Positions 44,295-53,698 of a stretch of 64,000 nucleotides of DNA are shown here, piece after piece. Positions within the stretch are counted from its first letter, which is position 1. The number at the start of each line of letters is the position of its first letter. Source of the DNA: Phenylobacterium sp. GTDB taxonomy: Bacteria > Pseudomonadota > Alphaproteobacteria > Caulobacterales > Caulobacteraceae. A program made the translations under genes and the position numbers. The notes beneath the pieces are model-generated. The model did no database searches. It had not been told where the DNA came from and was given only the letters and a program-made list of their open reading frames with translations. The DNA is taken from assembly GCF_013911965.1 (NCBI RefSeq), contig NZ_JACESE010000008.1, positions 62,001-126,000 of the forward strand, written 5' to 3'.

Positions 44295-45659
44295 ATGCAA
44301 GAATTCGATCCGAGACGTCCTACGCTCCGCTATGCGCCGCGCCTCATGGTGGGCCTTGGCGGCATCTGCGCGCTCGCGCTGGGCTGGAAGCTGACGGCGG
44401 CGGAAGCCACCGCGCCCACCCCGCCGCCCATGGACGCGGCGGCCATCGTCGCGCTGCAGCACGAGGCCTTCGCCCAGGCCGAGGCCCAGCCGGGCTTCAC
44501 CCGTCCTGAGAACGTGGCGGTCAAGGTTCTGCCGGGCGATACGCTCGAGGCCGCCGTCGCCCGCACCGGCATTCCGCTGGAAGAGGCCCGTCAGGCGGTC
44601 AATACGCTCGGCGCGGCCATGGACACCGTCCACATCAAGGCCGGCATGACCTTCGACGCGGCCATCGCCCGTCCCGAAGGCGAAGGCGGCCAGGCGCGGC
44701 TCGTGGGCCTGTCGCTGCGCACCGGTCCGGCCACCGCCGTGACCCTTTCGCGCACCTTCGACGGCGCCCTTCGCCTGCGCGAGATGGAAGAGGCGATCCG
44801 CGACGAGACGACCGTCGCCCAGGGCCAGATCCACGGCTCGCTGTATGAGAGCGCGGCCGAACTGGGCGCCACCTCGGCTGTCACCGCGCAGGTGGTCAAG
44901 CTCTTCGCCCACAAGCTGGACTTCCAGCGCGACATCAAGGCCGGCGACGAGTTCAAGCTGATCTTCGACCGGAAGGTCACCGAGAGCGGCCGCACCGTTG
45001 AGACCGGCGAGGTCGAGTACGCCGAGGTCAAGGGCGTCAAGTTCTACCGCTTCGAGCGCAAGGACGGCTCGGTCGACTATTTCGACGAGGACGGCAAGAA
45101 CGTCCGCGGCTTCCTGCTGCGCACGCCAGTCGACGGCGCCCGCATCACCTCCACCTTCGGCCGCCGCCGCCACCCGGTGCTGGGCTACACCCGGGCCCAC
45201 CAGGGCGTGGACTTCGGCGCCGGCGCCGGCACGCCGATCCTGTCGGCCGGCGACGGCGTGATCGTGGAAGCCCGTCGCTGGGGCGGCTACGGCAACTGGG
45301 TCCGCGTGCGGCACGCCAACGGCTGGGAGACCGGCTACGCCCACACGTCGCGCTTCGCCAAGGGCATCCGCGCCGGCGTGCGGGTGAAGCAGGGCCAGGT
45401 GATCGCCTATGTCGGCTCCACCGGCCTCTCCACCGGTCCGCACCTGCACTACGAGGTGTGGCGCAACGGCCAGCGCGTGAACCCGATCGGCGCCAAGGTG
45501 CCCCAGGGCACCATCCTAGCGGGCGCCGAGCTCAACGCGTTCAAGGCCAAGAAGGGCCGGATCGACGCCCTGCTGGCGGCCAACGCCACCGGCGAAGGGG
45601 CCACCAAGCTGGCGGCGGCGGAAACCGATACGGTCCAGCTGGCCGATCTTCGCCGCTGA
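44295..45659 (+). CDS. M23-family (LytM-domain) cell-wall metallopeptidase
   Basis: A 454-residue protein starting at the ATG 44295, four bases after GGGGG; an in-frame ATG at 44199 would add 32 residues. One membrane helix (LMVGLGGICALALGWKL) anchors it. A LysM/OapA-like region (VKVLPGDTLEAAVARTGIP) and a linker domain precede the M23 catalytic domain with zinc ligands in HQGVDFGAG and HLHYEVW and the GWETGYAHTSR segment. Such enzymes cut peptidoglycan cross-bridges during growth or division. The last bases before the stop belong to a 14-base tandem repeat. Confidence 0.9.
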   Translation: MQEFDPRRPTLRYAPRLMVGLGGICALALGWKLTAAEATAPTPPPMDAAAIVALQHEAFAQAEAQPGFTRPENVAVKVLPGDTLEAAVARTGIPLEEARQAVNTLGAAMDTVHIKAGMTFDAAIARPEGEGGQARLVGLSLRTGPATAVTLSRTFDGALRLREMEEAIRDETTVAQGQIHGSLYESAAELGATSAVTAQVVKLFAHKLDFQRDIKAGDEFKLIFDRKVTESGRTVETGEVEYAEVKGVKFYRFERKDGSVDYFDEDGKNVRGFLLRTPVDGARITSTFGRRRHPVLGYTRAHQGVDFGAGAGTPILSAGDGVIVEARRWGGYGNWVRVRHANGWETGYAHTSRFAKGIRAGVRVKQGQVIAYVGSTGLSTGPHLHYEVWRNGQRVNPIGAKVPQGTILAGAELNAFKAKKGRIDALLAANATGEGATKLAAAETDTVQLADLRR

Positions 45660-45682
45660 GAGGGCGCTGCTGAGAGGGCGCC
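45655..45682 (+). repeat. 14-base tandem duplication over a stop codon
   Basis: GCTGAGAGGGCGCT (45655-45668) is followed directly by GCTGAGAGGGCGCC (45669-45682). The first copy contains the TGA stop of the M23 peptidase gene. It looks like a recent slippage duplication; the second copy does not change the protein. Confidence 0.7.
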
Positions 45683-45758
45683 GTAGCGTCATGCTTTTCC
45701 CGACGGCTTCGCGCCCCTAAGCTGGAGCGTCTGGCGAACGTCGAAGGTGGAGGGCCTC

Positions 45759-46991
45759 GTGACGACCGCGACACGCCCCGGCGTCCGAGCCCGCTACGCC
45801 GCCCGGCGCGAAGCGATCCTGGCCGCCGCCTGCAAGGTCTTCATCGATCAGGGGGTCAGCGGCTTCACGCTCGCCGCCGTGGCCAAGCGGATGGATCTCC
45901 ATCCCGTCAGCCTGACCTACTACTTCAAGCGCAAGGAAGACCTGGCGGCCGAATGCATGCGGCTGACGCTGGCGCGCTTCAACGACATGCTTTCCCGCGC
46001 CGAGGAGGAGACCAGCCCGCAGACGCGGCTGCGGACCTTCGTCCACGCCTACTTCGAGACCCGGCGGGAGATCGTGCTCGGCGAGGCGCCGCGCCTTCTG
46101 CCCTTCGGCGAGATCAGCCACATCGGCGCGCCCGGCGACACGGAGCTGACCGACGCCTACCGCGCCCTGCGCCAGCGTCTGGCGCGCCTGCTGCGCCCGT
46201 CGGATGCGCCCTGGCTGACAGGGCCGCGGCGCTACATGCTGGCCCACCTGATCCTCGACCAGCTGTGCTGGTCCGACACCTGGATCGCGGGCTACGAGAT
46301 CGGGGACTTCGAGCGGATCGCCGAACGGATCGCCGACGTGATGATCAACGGCCTGGCCGCGCCCGGACAGGACTGGCCGCAGCGTCCCCTGCTGGAGCTC
46401 GGCGCCCCGCCGGCCCAGAACGATGAGGTGACGCGCGAGCGGTTCCTGATCGCGGCCACCGAGATCATCAACCGCGAAGGCTATCGCGGGGCCTCGGTGG
46501 ACAAGATCTCGGCCTATCTGAACGTCACGAAGGGATCATTCTACCACCACAACACCGACAAGGACGAACTGGCGCGGGCCTGCTTCGAGCGCACCTTCGA
46601 CCTGATCGACGAGGCCAAGTCCAAGGGCGCCGGCGAGAGCACGGGCTGGGCCCGCCTCTGGCTCATCGCCGCCTCGCTGACCGCCCATCAGACGAGCGCC
46701 GAGCGCGGCCGCATGCTGCGCCACTTCGCGCTCTCGGCCATGCCCTGGGAACTGCGGCGCACCATCTCGGCGCGCTTCCAGCAGATCGCCAACGGCTTCT
46801 CCGGCATCATCAGCGACGGCATCGCCGACGGCTCCCTGCGCCCGGTCGACCCCCTGCTCTCGGCCCACCTGGTCATGGCCATGTTCAACTCCGTGCTCCT
46901 GCTGGAACACTGGGGCGAGGACGCCACCGTGGACACGGTGATGGCCGCCTATGTCCGCCCCGCCCTCCTCGGCTTCTTCACGCCGCAATAA
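45759..46991 (+). CDS. TetR-family regulator with two tandem TetR units
   Basis: A 410-residue protein containing two complete TetR-like halves. The first HTH (residues about 15-62, REAILAAACKVFIDQGVSGFTLAAVAKRMDLHPVSLTYYFKRKEDLAAE) and the second (about 225-275, RERFLIAATEIINREGYRGASVDKISAYLNVTKGSFYHHNTDKDELARA) each precede a helical ligand domain. Usual TetR proteins have about 200 residues. AAGGTGGAGG fits the GTG at 45759 better than the GTG at 45747. One chain could form a pseudo-dimer. Target genes are unknown; the next gene is on the other strand. Confidence 0.88.
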   Translation: MTTATRPGVRARYAARREAILAAACKVFIDQGVSGFTLAAVAKRMDLHPVSLTYYFKRKEDLAAECMRLTLARFNDMLSRAEEETSPQTRLRTFVHAYFETRREIVLGEAPRLLPFGEISHIGAPGDTELTDAYRALRQRLARLLRPSDAPWLTGPRRYMLAHLILDQLCWSDTWIAGYEIGDFERIAERIADVMINGLAAPGQDWPQRPLLELGAPPAQNDEVTRERFLIAATEIINREGYRGASVDKISAYLNVTKGSFYHHNTDKDELARACFERTFDLIDEAKSKGAGESTGWARLWLIAASLTAHQTSAERGRMLRHFALSAMPWELRRTISARFQQIANGFSGIISDGIADGSLRPVDPLLSAHLVMAMFNSVLLLEHWGEDATVDTVMAAYVRPALLGFFTPQ

Positions 46992-47010
46992 GGGCCGGCC
47001 GCAAAGGAAA

Positions 47011-47036
47011 AGGGGCGGCCGCCGCCGCCCCTTTTT
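47011..47036 (+). terminator. Rho-independent terminator of the double-TetR gene
   Basis: AGGGGCGG (47011-47018) and CCGCCCCT (47025-47032) form a perfect 8-bp stem with a 6-base loop, followed by five T. It lies 20 bases after the stop codon. Confidence 0.9.
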
Positions 47037-47149
47037 GACGCCCCCAGAATCGGCGCCGGCTCTCGCCGCGCTCGACCTCCCCCCTAGGAACGTCGTGACT
47101 TGAGACCTCTGTGGTGAAGCCTGCCCAAAACGGGTCAGGATCACAAGAT

Positions 47150-47179
47150 GACGCCCGCAGGAGGCGAACTGCGGGCGTC
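47150..47179 (-). terminator. Hairpin downstream of the alcohol dehydrogenase gene
   Basis: GACGCCCGCAG (47150-47160) and CTGCGGGCGTC (47169-47179) form a perfect 11-bp stem with an 8-base loop, 32 bases beyond the dehydrogenase stop. On the - strand it is followed by ATCTTGTG, a weak T tract, so it is a probable but imperfect intrinsic terminator. Confidence 0.55.
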
Positions 47180-47210
47180 TCTATGGTCAAGCTTGCGGCA
47201 GAGCGGCCGC

Positions 47211-48296
47211 TCAGGCGTCGAAGACGATGACCGAACGGGCGATCTCGCCCCGCTTCATCTCGTCGAAGGCCTCGTTGACCTGCTCCAGCTTCAGGCGCCG
47301 CGAGACCAGGTCGTCGAGCTTGAGCTTGCCGGCCATGTAGAAATCGACCAGGCGCGGCATGTCCACCGGGAAGCGGTTGGAGCCCATCATCGAACCCTGA
47401 ATGCGCTTCTCGCCCAGGAAGGCCGCGCCCATCAGGTTGATGGTCTGGCCGACCGGGATCATGCCGATGATGTTGGCGGTGCCGCCGCGGCGGAGCATGT
47501 TGAAGGCCTGTTCGGCGGTCTTGGCCAGGCCGATGGCCTCGAAGGCGTGATGGACGCCGCCCTTGGTCATCTCGATCACCGTCTTCACCGCGTCGGTGTC
47601 GGCCGCGCAGATGAAGTCGGTCGCCCCGAAGGCCTTGGCCAGGTTCTCCTTACCCTTGACCATGTCGATGGCGATGATCCGGCCGGCCCCGGCGATGGCC
47701 GCGCCGTTGATCGCCGACAGGCCGACGCCGCCGCAACCGATCACCGCGACGGTCTCGCCCGGGCGCACGTTCGAGGTGTGGATGACGGCGCCCACCCCGG
47801 TGGTCACCGAGCAGCCGATCAGGGCCGCGCGGTCGAAGGGCATGTCCTTGCGGATGGCCACGCAGGCGTGCTCGTGGATCAGCATCTGCTCGGCGAAGGA
47901 GGACAGGTTCAGGAACTGCGGCAGGGGATTGCCGCCCTGCATCAGCCGCGGCTCCTCGTCCTTGCTGCGCTTGGTGTCGGGCGAGACGCACAGGCTCATA
48001 TGGCCCGTCAGGCAGTGCTCGCAGTGGCCGCAATAGGCCGACAGGCAGGTGATGACGTGGTCGCCCGGCTTCACCGTGCGGACTTCGGACCCCACGGCCT
48101 CGACAATGCCGGCGCTCTCGTGGCCCAGCACGGCGGGCAGCGGGTGCGGATAGGAGCCTTCGACGAAGTGGAGGTCGGAGTGGCAGACCCCGGCGGCCAT
48201 GGTGCGGATCAGCACCTCGTGCGGGCCGGGCTTGTTGATCTGGACGTCTTCGATCTGAAGCGGCTTGCCCACTTCGCGCAGAACGGCGGCCTTCAT
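47211..48296 (-). CDS. Zinc-dependent alcohol dehydrogenase (class III-like MDR)
   Basis: A 361-residue medium-chain dehydrogenase. The catalytic zinc site is formed by Cys in [19 protein letters not shown] and a later Cys in [14 protein letters not shown]. The structural zinc lobe is [20 protein letters not shown] with four cysteines in place. The NAD-binding motif is GCGGVGLS. It resembles the alcohol dehydrogenases often linked to aliphatic or aromatic alcohol oxidation in Sphingomonadales and Caulobacterales. It stands alone, convergent to the double-TetR gene. Substrate unknown. Confidence 0.92.
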   Translation of the reverse strand: MKAAVLREVGKPLQIEDVQINKPGPHEVLIRTMAAGVCHSDLHFVEGSYPHPLPAVLGHESAGIVEAVGSEVRTVKPGDHVITCLSAYCGHCEHCLTGHMSLCVSPDTKRSKDEEPRLMQGGNPLPQFLNLSSFAEQMLIHEHACVAIRKDMPFDRAALIGCSVTTGVGAVIHTSNVRPGETVAVIGCGGVGLSAINGAAIAGAGRIIAIDMVKGKENLAKAFGATDFICAADTDAVKTVIEMTKGGVHHAFEAIGLAKTAEQAFNMLRRGGTANIIGMIPVGQTINLMGAAFLGEKRIQGSMMGSNRFPVDMPRLVDFYMAGKLKLDDLVSRRLKLEQVNEAFDEMKRGEIARSVIVFDA

Positions 48297-48440
48297 GTCG
48301 TGCTCCCCGAGATTGAACGCCCGCTCATCGGGCCGTTATGAGGCCTGCAGCAGGCGGGCCCCTCGGGGGGACCTTATCGCCGTTCGGTTGATCGTGGCCA
48401 AGCCCTTTCCGCTTCAGGGCTTGCGCGCGCCGTCGGACGG

Positions 48441-48470
48441 CTGCGGCCCCGGCCTGGGCCGGGGTCGCAG
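48441..48470 (-). terminator. GC-rich hairpin after the small secreted protein gene
   Basis: CTGCGGCCCCGGC (48441-48453) and GCCGGGGTCGCAG (48458-48470) form a 13-bp stem with one wobble and a 4-base loop. It lies 14 bases past the stop of the - strand gene. No T run follows, so termination may need Rho or be only partial. Confidence 0.4.
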
Positions 48471-48484
48471 AACGCACCGGGACG

Positions 48485-48904
48485 TCAGTTATCAGCGGTC
48501 ACCCAGATCTCCCCGCGGTCGAGACGGCTCACCGCGCCTTCGGCGGTGACGGTGATCGAAGAGGCCGGAATCTCGGCCGACTCTCCGTTCAGGCCGAGCT
48601 GGACCATGGCCGCCATGGCGGCCGAGCCGGGATCCACCTCCTCGACGACGCCCACGACCTCGCCGTCCGGCCCGCGCACGGTGGTCCCGACGCGCAGGCT
48701 GCCGACCGTGGCGGCGGCGTCCATCGCGGCGGTCGAGGCGGCGTCCGCGGCCAGGTTTCCGGCCGGCGGCGGCGCGGTCATGATCCCGCCGGTCGAGGTG
48801 ATCTCGCCGCTGGCCGGCGGCGAAGGCGTGGGCGCGCCCTGGGCGGCGGCGGCGCCGGCGACCAGGGCCGCGGCGGCCGTGGTCGAGACGAAAAGCATCT
48901 TCAT
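48485..48904 (-). CDS. Small secreted protein of unknown function
   Basis: A 139-residue protein with GGAGAGA before the ATG and a signal peptide (MKMLFVSTTAAAALVAGAAAAQG). A Pro/Ser/Ala/Thr-rich middle part precedes a compact beta-rich C-terminal segment (VGTTVRGPDGEVVGVVEEVDPGS...EIPASSITVTAEGAVS) that looks like a PRC-barrel-type fold (VxGxVxxV...VP.ssv). No enzyme motif or cysteine is seen. Probably periplasmic. Confidence 0.7.
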   Translation of the reverse strand: MKMLFVSTTAAAALVAGAAAAQGAPTPSPPASGEITSTGGIMTAPPPAGNLAADAASTAAMDAAATVGSLRVGTTVRGPDGEVVGVVEEVDPGSAAMAAMVQLGLNGESAEIPASSITVTAEGAVSRLDRGEIWVTADN

Positions 48905-48989
48905 GGTCAGTCTCTCCGAATGGCCCCCGACAGACCGCCTTAACCACCGCCGAATTCGTCGGTTCCCCGGAGACGGGAATCCGGCCGCC

Positions 48990-49961
48990 TCAGGCGTCGG
49001 CGGTCTTCATGCCGCGACGCGGGGCGGGCTGCGGCCAAAGGCGAAGATTGCGCAGGCTCGGCGCCAGGGCGGCGAAGTCCGGCAGCTCCACCTTCGGCAG
49101 GCGCCAGGCCGGCAGCCGCAGCGGCGGCGGCAGGCACTCGTCGAGCGCCTCCAGCAGCACTTCGGTCGGCCCGTCGTTGAGGAAGTGGTCCGCCCCGTCC
49201 ACGCGCGCGAACCTCATGGACCGGCGGGGGCGGGTCTCGGCCACGAGACGCTCGGCGGCCTCGAGCGGCGCGAAGTCGTCCTTGTCGCCGTGCACGACGT
49301 GGATCGGCAGGTCGAGCTGGGCGAGCGCCTGGCGCACCGTGTCGAACTGGGCGGGCTGACCGGTGACCTCCAGCACCGCGTTGCGCAGGTCGCGCGGGAT
49401 GATGCTGAGCGCCTTGCCGCCGGCGTCCAGGAGCCAGCGCGCCGTCGGCCCCGGCTCGGCGTAATAGCCCGAAAGCAGGACCAGGCCGCGCACCCGGCGC
49501 GGATTCAGCCGCGCCATCAGGGTGGCGATGGCCGCGCCATAGGACTGGCCCACCAGCAGGATCTTCTGGCCCGGCTTGGCCTTGAGCAGGGGCGAGAGCG
49601 CCAGGGCCTGGGTCTCGAGGTCCGGCACGTGGTCATCCGGCTGGGAGGCGCCGAAGCCGGGACGGTCGACCACCACCATCTCGCGGTCCTGCGGCAGGGC
49701 CGCCAGCACGGGCGCCCAGTACTCGGCCCAGGAGGGCGAGCCGGTGATGACCACGATCTTCCAGCGCGTGAAACCCTCGCGCGGCGTCTCCAGCGCCGAG
49801 AGCCGCCAGCCCAGGTCGCCGCCAGCCTCGAAGAAGGTGCGCCGCACGACGGTGTCGGGATAGTCCTCCGACATCGGCACATGCTCGGTGCGGCCGAGAA
49901 CCGAGGAGGCGAAGCACGCCCAACCCACGCCGATCACACCTTTCGGCCGTTTGCGCGGCAC
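48990..49961 (-). CDS. Alpha/beta-hydrolase
   Basis: A 323-residue hydrolase. AGGAGGTGA lies six bases before the GTG at 49961 and decides the start over an internal ATG 29 codons later. The oxyanion strand is VVITGSPSWAEYW, the nucleophile elbow is VGQSYGAA (Ser), the acid is in HGDKDDFAP and the histidine in GADHFLNDGP. The N-terminus is mildly hydrophobic (GVIGVGWACFASSVLG). The C-terminal 40 residues are a Pro/Arg-rich extension. Substrate unknown; it faces ubiG on the same strand after a 104-base gap of no visible feature. Confidence 0.85.
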   Translation of the reverse strand: MPRKRPKGVIGVGWACFASSVLGRTEHVPMSEDYPDTVVRRTFFEAGGDLGWRLSALETPREGFTRWKIVVITGSPSWAEYWAPVLAALPQDREMVVVDRPGFGASQPDDHVPDLETQALALSPLLKAKPGQKILLVGQSYGAAIATLMARLNPRRVRGLVLLSGYYAEPGPTARWLLDAGGKALSIIPRDLRNAVLEVTGQPAQFDTVRQALAQLDLPIHVVHGDKDDFAPLEAAERLVAETRPRRSMRFARVDGADHFLNDGPTEVLLEALDECLPPPLRLPAWRLPKVELPDFAALAPSLRNLRLWPQPAPRRGMKTADA

Positions 49962-50065
49962 GTCTCACCTCCTGGAGCAGTCAACCTTCAGCTGGGGACT
50001 GAACGCCGATCCGGCAAGTCGGTTCGCCGGCTCGCGGGGAGGTGAGGCCGGGCGGGACCGGAAGG

Positions 50066-50821
50066 TCACGCCGGCCGGCTGACCGTCATCATGTAGTTGA
50101 CGTCGCAATCGCGCGACTGCGACCAGCGCCCGGTGAGCGGGTTGAAGGTGACGCCATAGGGGCCGTCCACCTCCACCGGCTGGCTGCGCAGGAAGCCGCG
50201 CAGCTCCTCGGGCGTCAGGAACTTGCGCCAGTCATGGGTGCCGGCCGGCAGCCAGCGCAGGACGTACTCCGCGCCCACCTTGGCCAGCGCCAGGGCCTTG
50301 AGCGTGCGGTTGAGGGTGGCCACGATCATGATCCCGCCCGGGGCGGTCAGCTGGGCGCAGCTGCGCAGGTATTCGCCCGGATCGGCGACGTGCTCGATGA
50401 CTTCCATGTTCAGGACGACGTCGAACGGCCGCACGTCCTCGGCCAGCAGCTGCTCGGCGGTGGCGCAACGATAGTCGATGGACAGGCCCTGCTCGGCGGC
50501 GTGGGTGGAGGCCGTCCCGATGTTGCGTTCCGAGGCGTCGACGCCGGTCACCTCGAAACCGAGGCGGCTCATCGGTTCCGACAGCAGGCCGCCGCCGCAG
50601 CCGATGTCGAGCAGGCGCAGCCCCTCGAACGGCCGCCGCGCCATGGGATCGCGGCCGAACCGCGCCAGGGCCTTGTCGCGGATGAAGGCCAGCCGCACGG
50701 GGTTGAACTTGTGCAGCGGCGCGAACTTGCCCTTCGGATCCCACCATTCGGCGGCGATGCGCGAGAACCGTTCGACCTCGGCGGGATCGATGCTGGAGCG
50801 GAGTTCGGGAGCTGCGGACAT
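50066..50821 (-). CDS. ubiG: Ubiquinone biosynthesis O-methyltransferase UbiG
   Basis: A 251-residue SAM-dependent methyltransferase for the two O-methylations of ubiquinone synthesis. Motif I is [19 protein letters not shown], followed by [24 protein letters not shown] and the family segments [22 protein letters not shown] (N-terminal) and [14 protein letters not shown]. The ATG at 50821 opens right after GGT/TA-rich sequence; in-frame sequence further upstream belongs to the antisense of lysC. Divergent from lysC. Confidence 0.95.
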   Translation of the reverse strand: MSAAPELRSSIDPAEVERFSRIAAEWWDPKGKFAPLHKFNPVRLAFIRDKALARFGRDPMARRPFEGLRLLDIGCGGGLLSEPMSRLGFEVTGVDASERNIGTASTHAAEQGLSIDYRCATAEQLLAEDVRPFDVVLNMEVIEHVADPGEYLRSCAQLTAPGGIMIVATLNRTLKALALAKVGAEYVLRWLPAGTHDWRKFLTPEELRGFLRSQPVEVDGPYGVTFNPLTGRWSQSRDCDVNYMMTVSRPA

Positions 50822-50944
50822 AACCCACCATATAGCGCGGCGGGGCCCGCGCGAAAGCGCGCCTGCGCCTTGTGAAAGTTCGATTGCAGGCCGGCTTGGC
50901 CGCGGATAGAAGGGCGGCCTTTGTGGACGGGGGTCGAGCGCGTC

Positions 50945-52195
50945 GTGGCCCGGCTGGTGATGAAATTCGGCGGCACTTCGGTGGCCGACCTGGAGCGCAT
51001 CCGGCGCGTGGGCCGGCTCGTGGCCGCGGAGGTCGAGGCAGGCCATCGCGTGGCCGTCGTCGTCTCGGCCATGGCCGGCAAGACCAACGAACTGGTCGCC
51101 TGGACCGATGGCGCGGGCGCGGCGGCGCAGGGCCTGCCCGCCTCGGACGACGAATACGACACCGTGGTCGCCTCGGGCGAACAGGTGACCGCCGGCCTCC
51201 TGGCCATGGTCCTGCGCAACGCCGGCATCCCGGCCCGCTCCTGGCTCGGCTGGCAGATCCCGATCATCGCCGACGACGCCCACGGCCGCGCCCGCATCGA
51301 GGACATCCCGCCGGAGAAGCTGGCCGCGGCGCTGGACGCCGGCGAGGTGGCCGTCATCGCCGGCTTCCAGGGCGTCACCCGCGACGGGCGCATCGCCACC
51401 CTCGGCCGCGGGGGGTCCGACACCAGCGCCGTGGCGGTGGCCGCCGCCCTGAAGGCCGAGCGCTGCGACATCTACACCGACGTGGACGGGGTCTACACCA
51501 CCGATCCGCGCATCGAATCCAAGGCCCGCAAGCTGTCCAAGATCTCCTTCGAGGAGATGCTGGAAATGGCCTCGCTCGGGGCCAAGGTCCTGCAGACGCG
51601 TTCGGTGGAGCTGGCCATGGCCCAGCACATGCCGGTGCGCGTGCTGTCCAGTTTCGTCGAGCCCGGAGAGGCCCCCGGCCAGGGCACCATCGTCTGCGAC
51701 GAGGAGGAGATCGTGGAGAAGCGCATCGTGAGCGGCGTCGCCTACAGCCGCGACGAAGCCAAGATCAGCGTGTTCGGCCTGCCCGACCACCCCGGCGTCT
51801 CCTCGGAGATCTTCGGGCGGCTGGCCGACGCCAACGTCAATGTGGACATGATCGTCCAGAGCCATGCCCGCACCCAGGACACGGCCAATATGGAGTTCAC
51901 GGTCGGCAAGCGCGACGCCGCCCGGACGCTGGAGATCATGCGCCAGGCCCAGAGCGCCATCGGCTTCGATGACGTGGCGGTCAACGAGGACGTCGCCAAG
52001 GTCTCCGTCATCGGCGTGGGCATGCGCAGCCATGCGGGCGTGGCCAAGACCATGTTCGGCGCCCTGGCCGAGAAGGGCGTGAACATCCAGGTGATCTCCA
52101 CCAGCGAGATCAAGATCAGCGTGCTGATCGACGCGGCCTATACCGAGCTGGCCGTCCGAGCGCTGCACGCCGCCTACGGCCTGGACAAGCTCTAG
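50945..52195 (+). CDS. lysC: Aspartate kinase (single-function, feedback-regulated)
   Basis: A 416-residue kinase for the first step toward Lys, Thr and Met. The start chosen is GTG 50945 (then [14 protein letters not shown]); a TTG at 50921 would add eight residues. Catalytic motifs are [33 protein letters not shown] and [11 protein letters not shown]. Two C-terminal ACT domains ([30 protein letters not shown] and [30 protein letters not shown]) bind feedback amino acids. Ends 5 bases before the convergent MFS stop. Confidence 0.95.
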   Translation: MARLVMKFGGTSVADLERIRRVGRLVAAEVEAGHRVAVVVSAMAGKTNELVAWTDGAGAAAQGLPASDDEYDTVVASGEQVTAGLLAMVLRNAGIPARSWLGWQIPIIADDAHGRARIEDIPPEKLAAALDAGEVAVIAGFQGVTRDGRIATLGRGGSDTSAVAVAAALKAERCDIYTDVDGVYTTDPRIESKARKLSKISFEEMLEMASLGAKVLQTRSVELAMAQHMPVRVLSSFVEPGEAPGQGTIVCDEEEIVEKRIVSGVAYSRDEAKISVFGLPDHPGVSSEIFGRLADANVNVDMIVQSHARTQDTANMEFTVGKRDAARTLEIMRQAQSAIGFDDVAVNEDVAKVSVIGVGMRSHAGVAKTMFGALAEKGVNIQVISTSEIKISVLIDAAYTELAVRALHAAYGLDKL

Positions 52196-52200
52196 GACGC

Positions 52201-53604
52201 TCAGACGCCCTGGGCGGCGGCCCTGGGCGTCAGCCGCCAGGCGGTGAGGATGGCGAGCGCGGCCACCGGCGTGGCGAGGCCGAAGACGGCCGTGGCCGTG
52301 GCGCGCGCCGTCTCCTGGGTCAGCCCTTCCCCGAAACCGTTCAGATTGGCGATGGCCCCGGCCACCGCCGCGCCCGCGGCGGCGCCCGTCAGGCGGACGG
52401 AATTGACCGCCCCGCCGCTCAGGCCCCGCTCCTCTTCCGGCACGGCGGCGAGGACCATCTGGTTCATGAAGGCCGAGGAGAGGCCAAAGCCTGCGCCCAG
52501 CAGGACGGCGGCCAGGACGAGCGACCAGAAGGGTCCGTCCACCATCACCCAGATGAAGAGCGCCACGCCCAGGGCGGCGCTGGCCGCCCCGACCCGCACC
52601 ATGCGTCCGCGCCAGGCCCCGGTCAGGTTGGAGACGGCGAGCGCGAAGGCCGTCCAGGCGAAGGCCTCGATCCCCACCACATAGCCGGCCGACAACGCCG
52701 AATAGCCGCGCGTCGCCTGCAGGATGGCCGGGCCGTAGACGGTGAAGCCCATGGACGCGGCCGTCATCAGGAACATGGTGGCGAGCCCCAGGCCCGCGAC
52801 GCTGGTGAGGTCGCCCGTCGAGCGCGGCAGCAGACGCACCGGCGCGCGGGCGTCGACCCGCACGCTGAGGACCAGCAGGGCCAGGCCGACGCAGACGAGC
52901 AGCAGGGTCAGGGCGAAGTCGCCCATCAGGTCGGCGCCGGCGATGGCCGAGACGCCGACGGCGATCAGCAGCAGTTGCCGGACGGGCACGCCGCCGCCCT
53001 GCCCGCGCTCGCCGCGCGGCAGCAGGACGAGCGCGGCGAGCGCCACGGCCAGGCCCTGGATGACGAAGGCCCCGAAGGCCCAACGCCAGTGGCCGGCGTC
53101 GGCGAAGACCCCGCCCATCAGCGGCCCGACCAGGGTGGCGACGCCCCAGAGACCCGTCACCGCGGCATACACCTTGGGCAAGGTCCGGTCCGGGAAGAGC
53201 AGGCCCACGGCGACCGAGGCGAAGCCCGCCAGCCAGCCGCCGCCGACGCCCTGCACCAGGCGGCCGGCGAGGAAGGTCCAGATGTCCGGGGCCACGGCGC
53301 TCATCAGGCAGCCCGCAGCGTAGAGGGCGGCGGAGAAGGCGAAGGCGCGGCGCAGACCGGTGCGCCCGGTCAGCCAGCCGGCGCTGGCGCCCGCCACGAC
53401 CGAGCCCAGCAGGAACCCCGCCGTCGCCCAGCCGAAATAGGCGTAGCCTCCCAGGTCGGCGCCGACGCTGGGCATGATGGTCGCCGTCACCAGACTGTCG
53501 GCCGCGTGCAGCCAGACGGCCAGGCAGATGAGGACGAACTGGGCGAGCCGGCCTTCGGCCAGGACGTCCTTCCAGGTCCCATGAACGGGCGCGGCGGCGG
53601 TCAT
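52201..53604 (-). CDS. MFS drug/metabolite exporter (DHA family)
   Basis: A 467-residue transporter with 12-14 helices; the ATG at 53604 is preferred over an in-frame TTG at 53625 that lies inside a palindrome. Helices 1-5 follow the drug:H+ antiporter pattern: [68 protein letters not shown] and [16 protein letters not shown] with motif C glycines. It is divergent from the SufR-like regulator and separated by 94 bases with an operator-like palindrome, so that protein probably controls it. Confidence 0.85.
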   Translation of the reverse strand: MTAAAPVHGTWKDVLAEGRLAQFVLICLAVWLHAADSLVTATIMPSVGADLGGYAYFGWATAGFLLGSVVAGASAGWLTGRTGLRRAFAFSAALYAAGCLMSAVAPDIWTFLAGRLVQGVGGGWLAGFASVAVGLLFPDRTLPKVYAAVTGLWGVATLVGPLMGGVFADAGHWRWAFGAFVIQGLAVALAALVLLPRGERGQGGGVPVRQLLLIAVGVSAIAGADLMGDFALTLLLVCVGLALLVLSVRVDARAPVRLLPRSTGDLTSVAGLGLATMFLMTAASMGFTVYGPAILQATRGYSALSAGYVVGIEAFAWTAFALAVSNLTGAWRGRMVRVGAASAALGVALFIWVMVDGPFWSLVLAAVLLGAGFGLSSAFMNQMVLAAVPEEERGLSGGAVNSVRLTGAAAGAAVAGAIANLNGFGEGLTQETARATATAVFGLATPVAALAILTAWRLTPRAAAQGV

Positions 53605-53698
53605 TTGACAAACAATCGATTGCAAAAACGAGCTTGACCCTGGCTAGCTCCGCGGCGATGATTTCGCAACCTGATAATTGTCAAATTCAGCGAGGCCG
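53605..53698. promoter_or_regulatory. Divergent promoter region with palindrome CAATCGATTG
   Basis: The perfect 10-base palindrome CAATCGATTG lies at 53613-53622, just upstream of the MFS start. TTTGACAA occurs in opposite orientations at 53604-53611 (+) and 53678-53685 (-, TTGTCAAA). The second copy supplies a TTGACA -35 reading toward the MFS gene. The arrangement suggests an operator for the adjacent regulator. Confidence 0.5.

Noticed and set aside
50066-53611. 1181-codon open frame on the - strand upstream of ubiG
   Set aside because: It is the antisense and frame-shifted image of lysC and the MFS gene. UbiG begins at 50821; the rest has the Arg/Gly/Ala composition of a shadow frame in GC-rich DNA.
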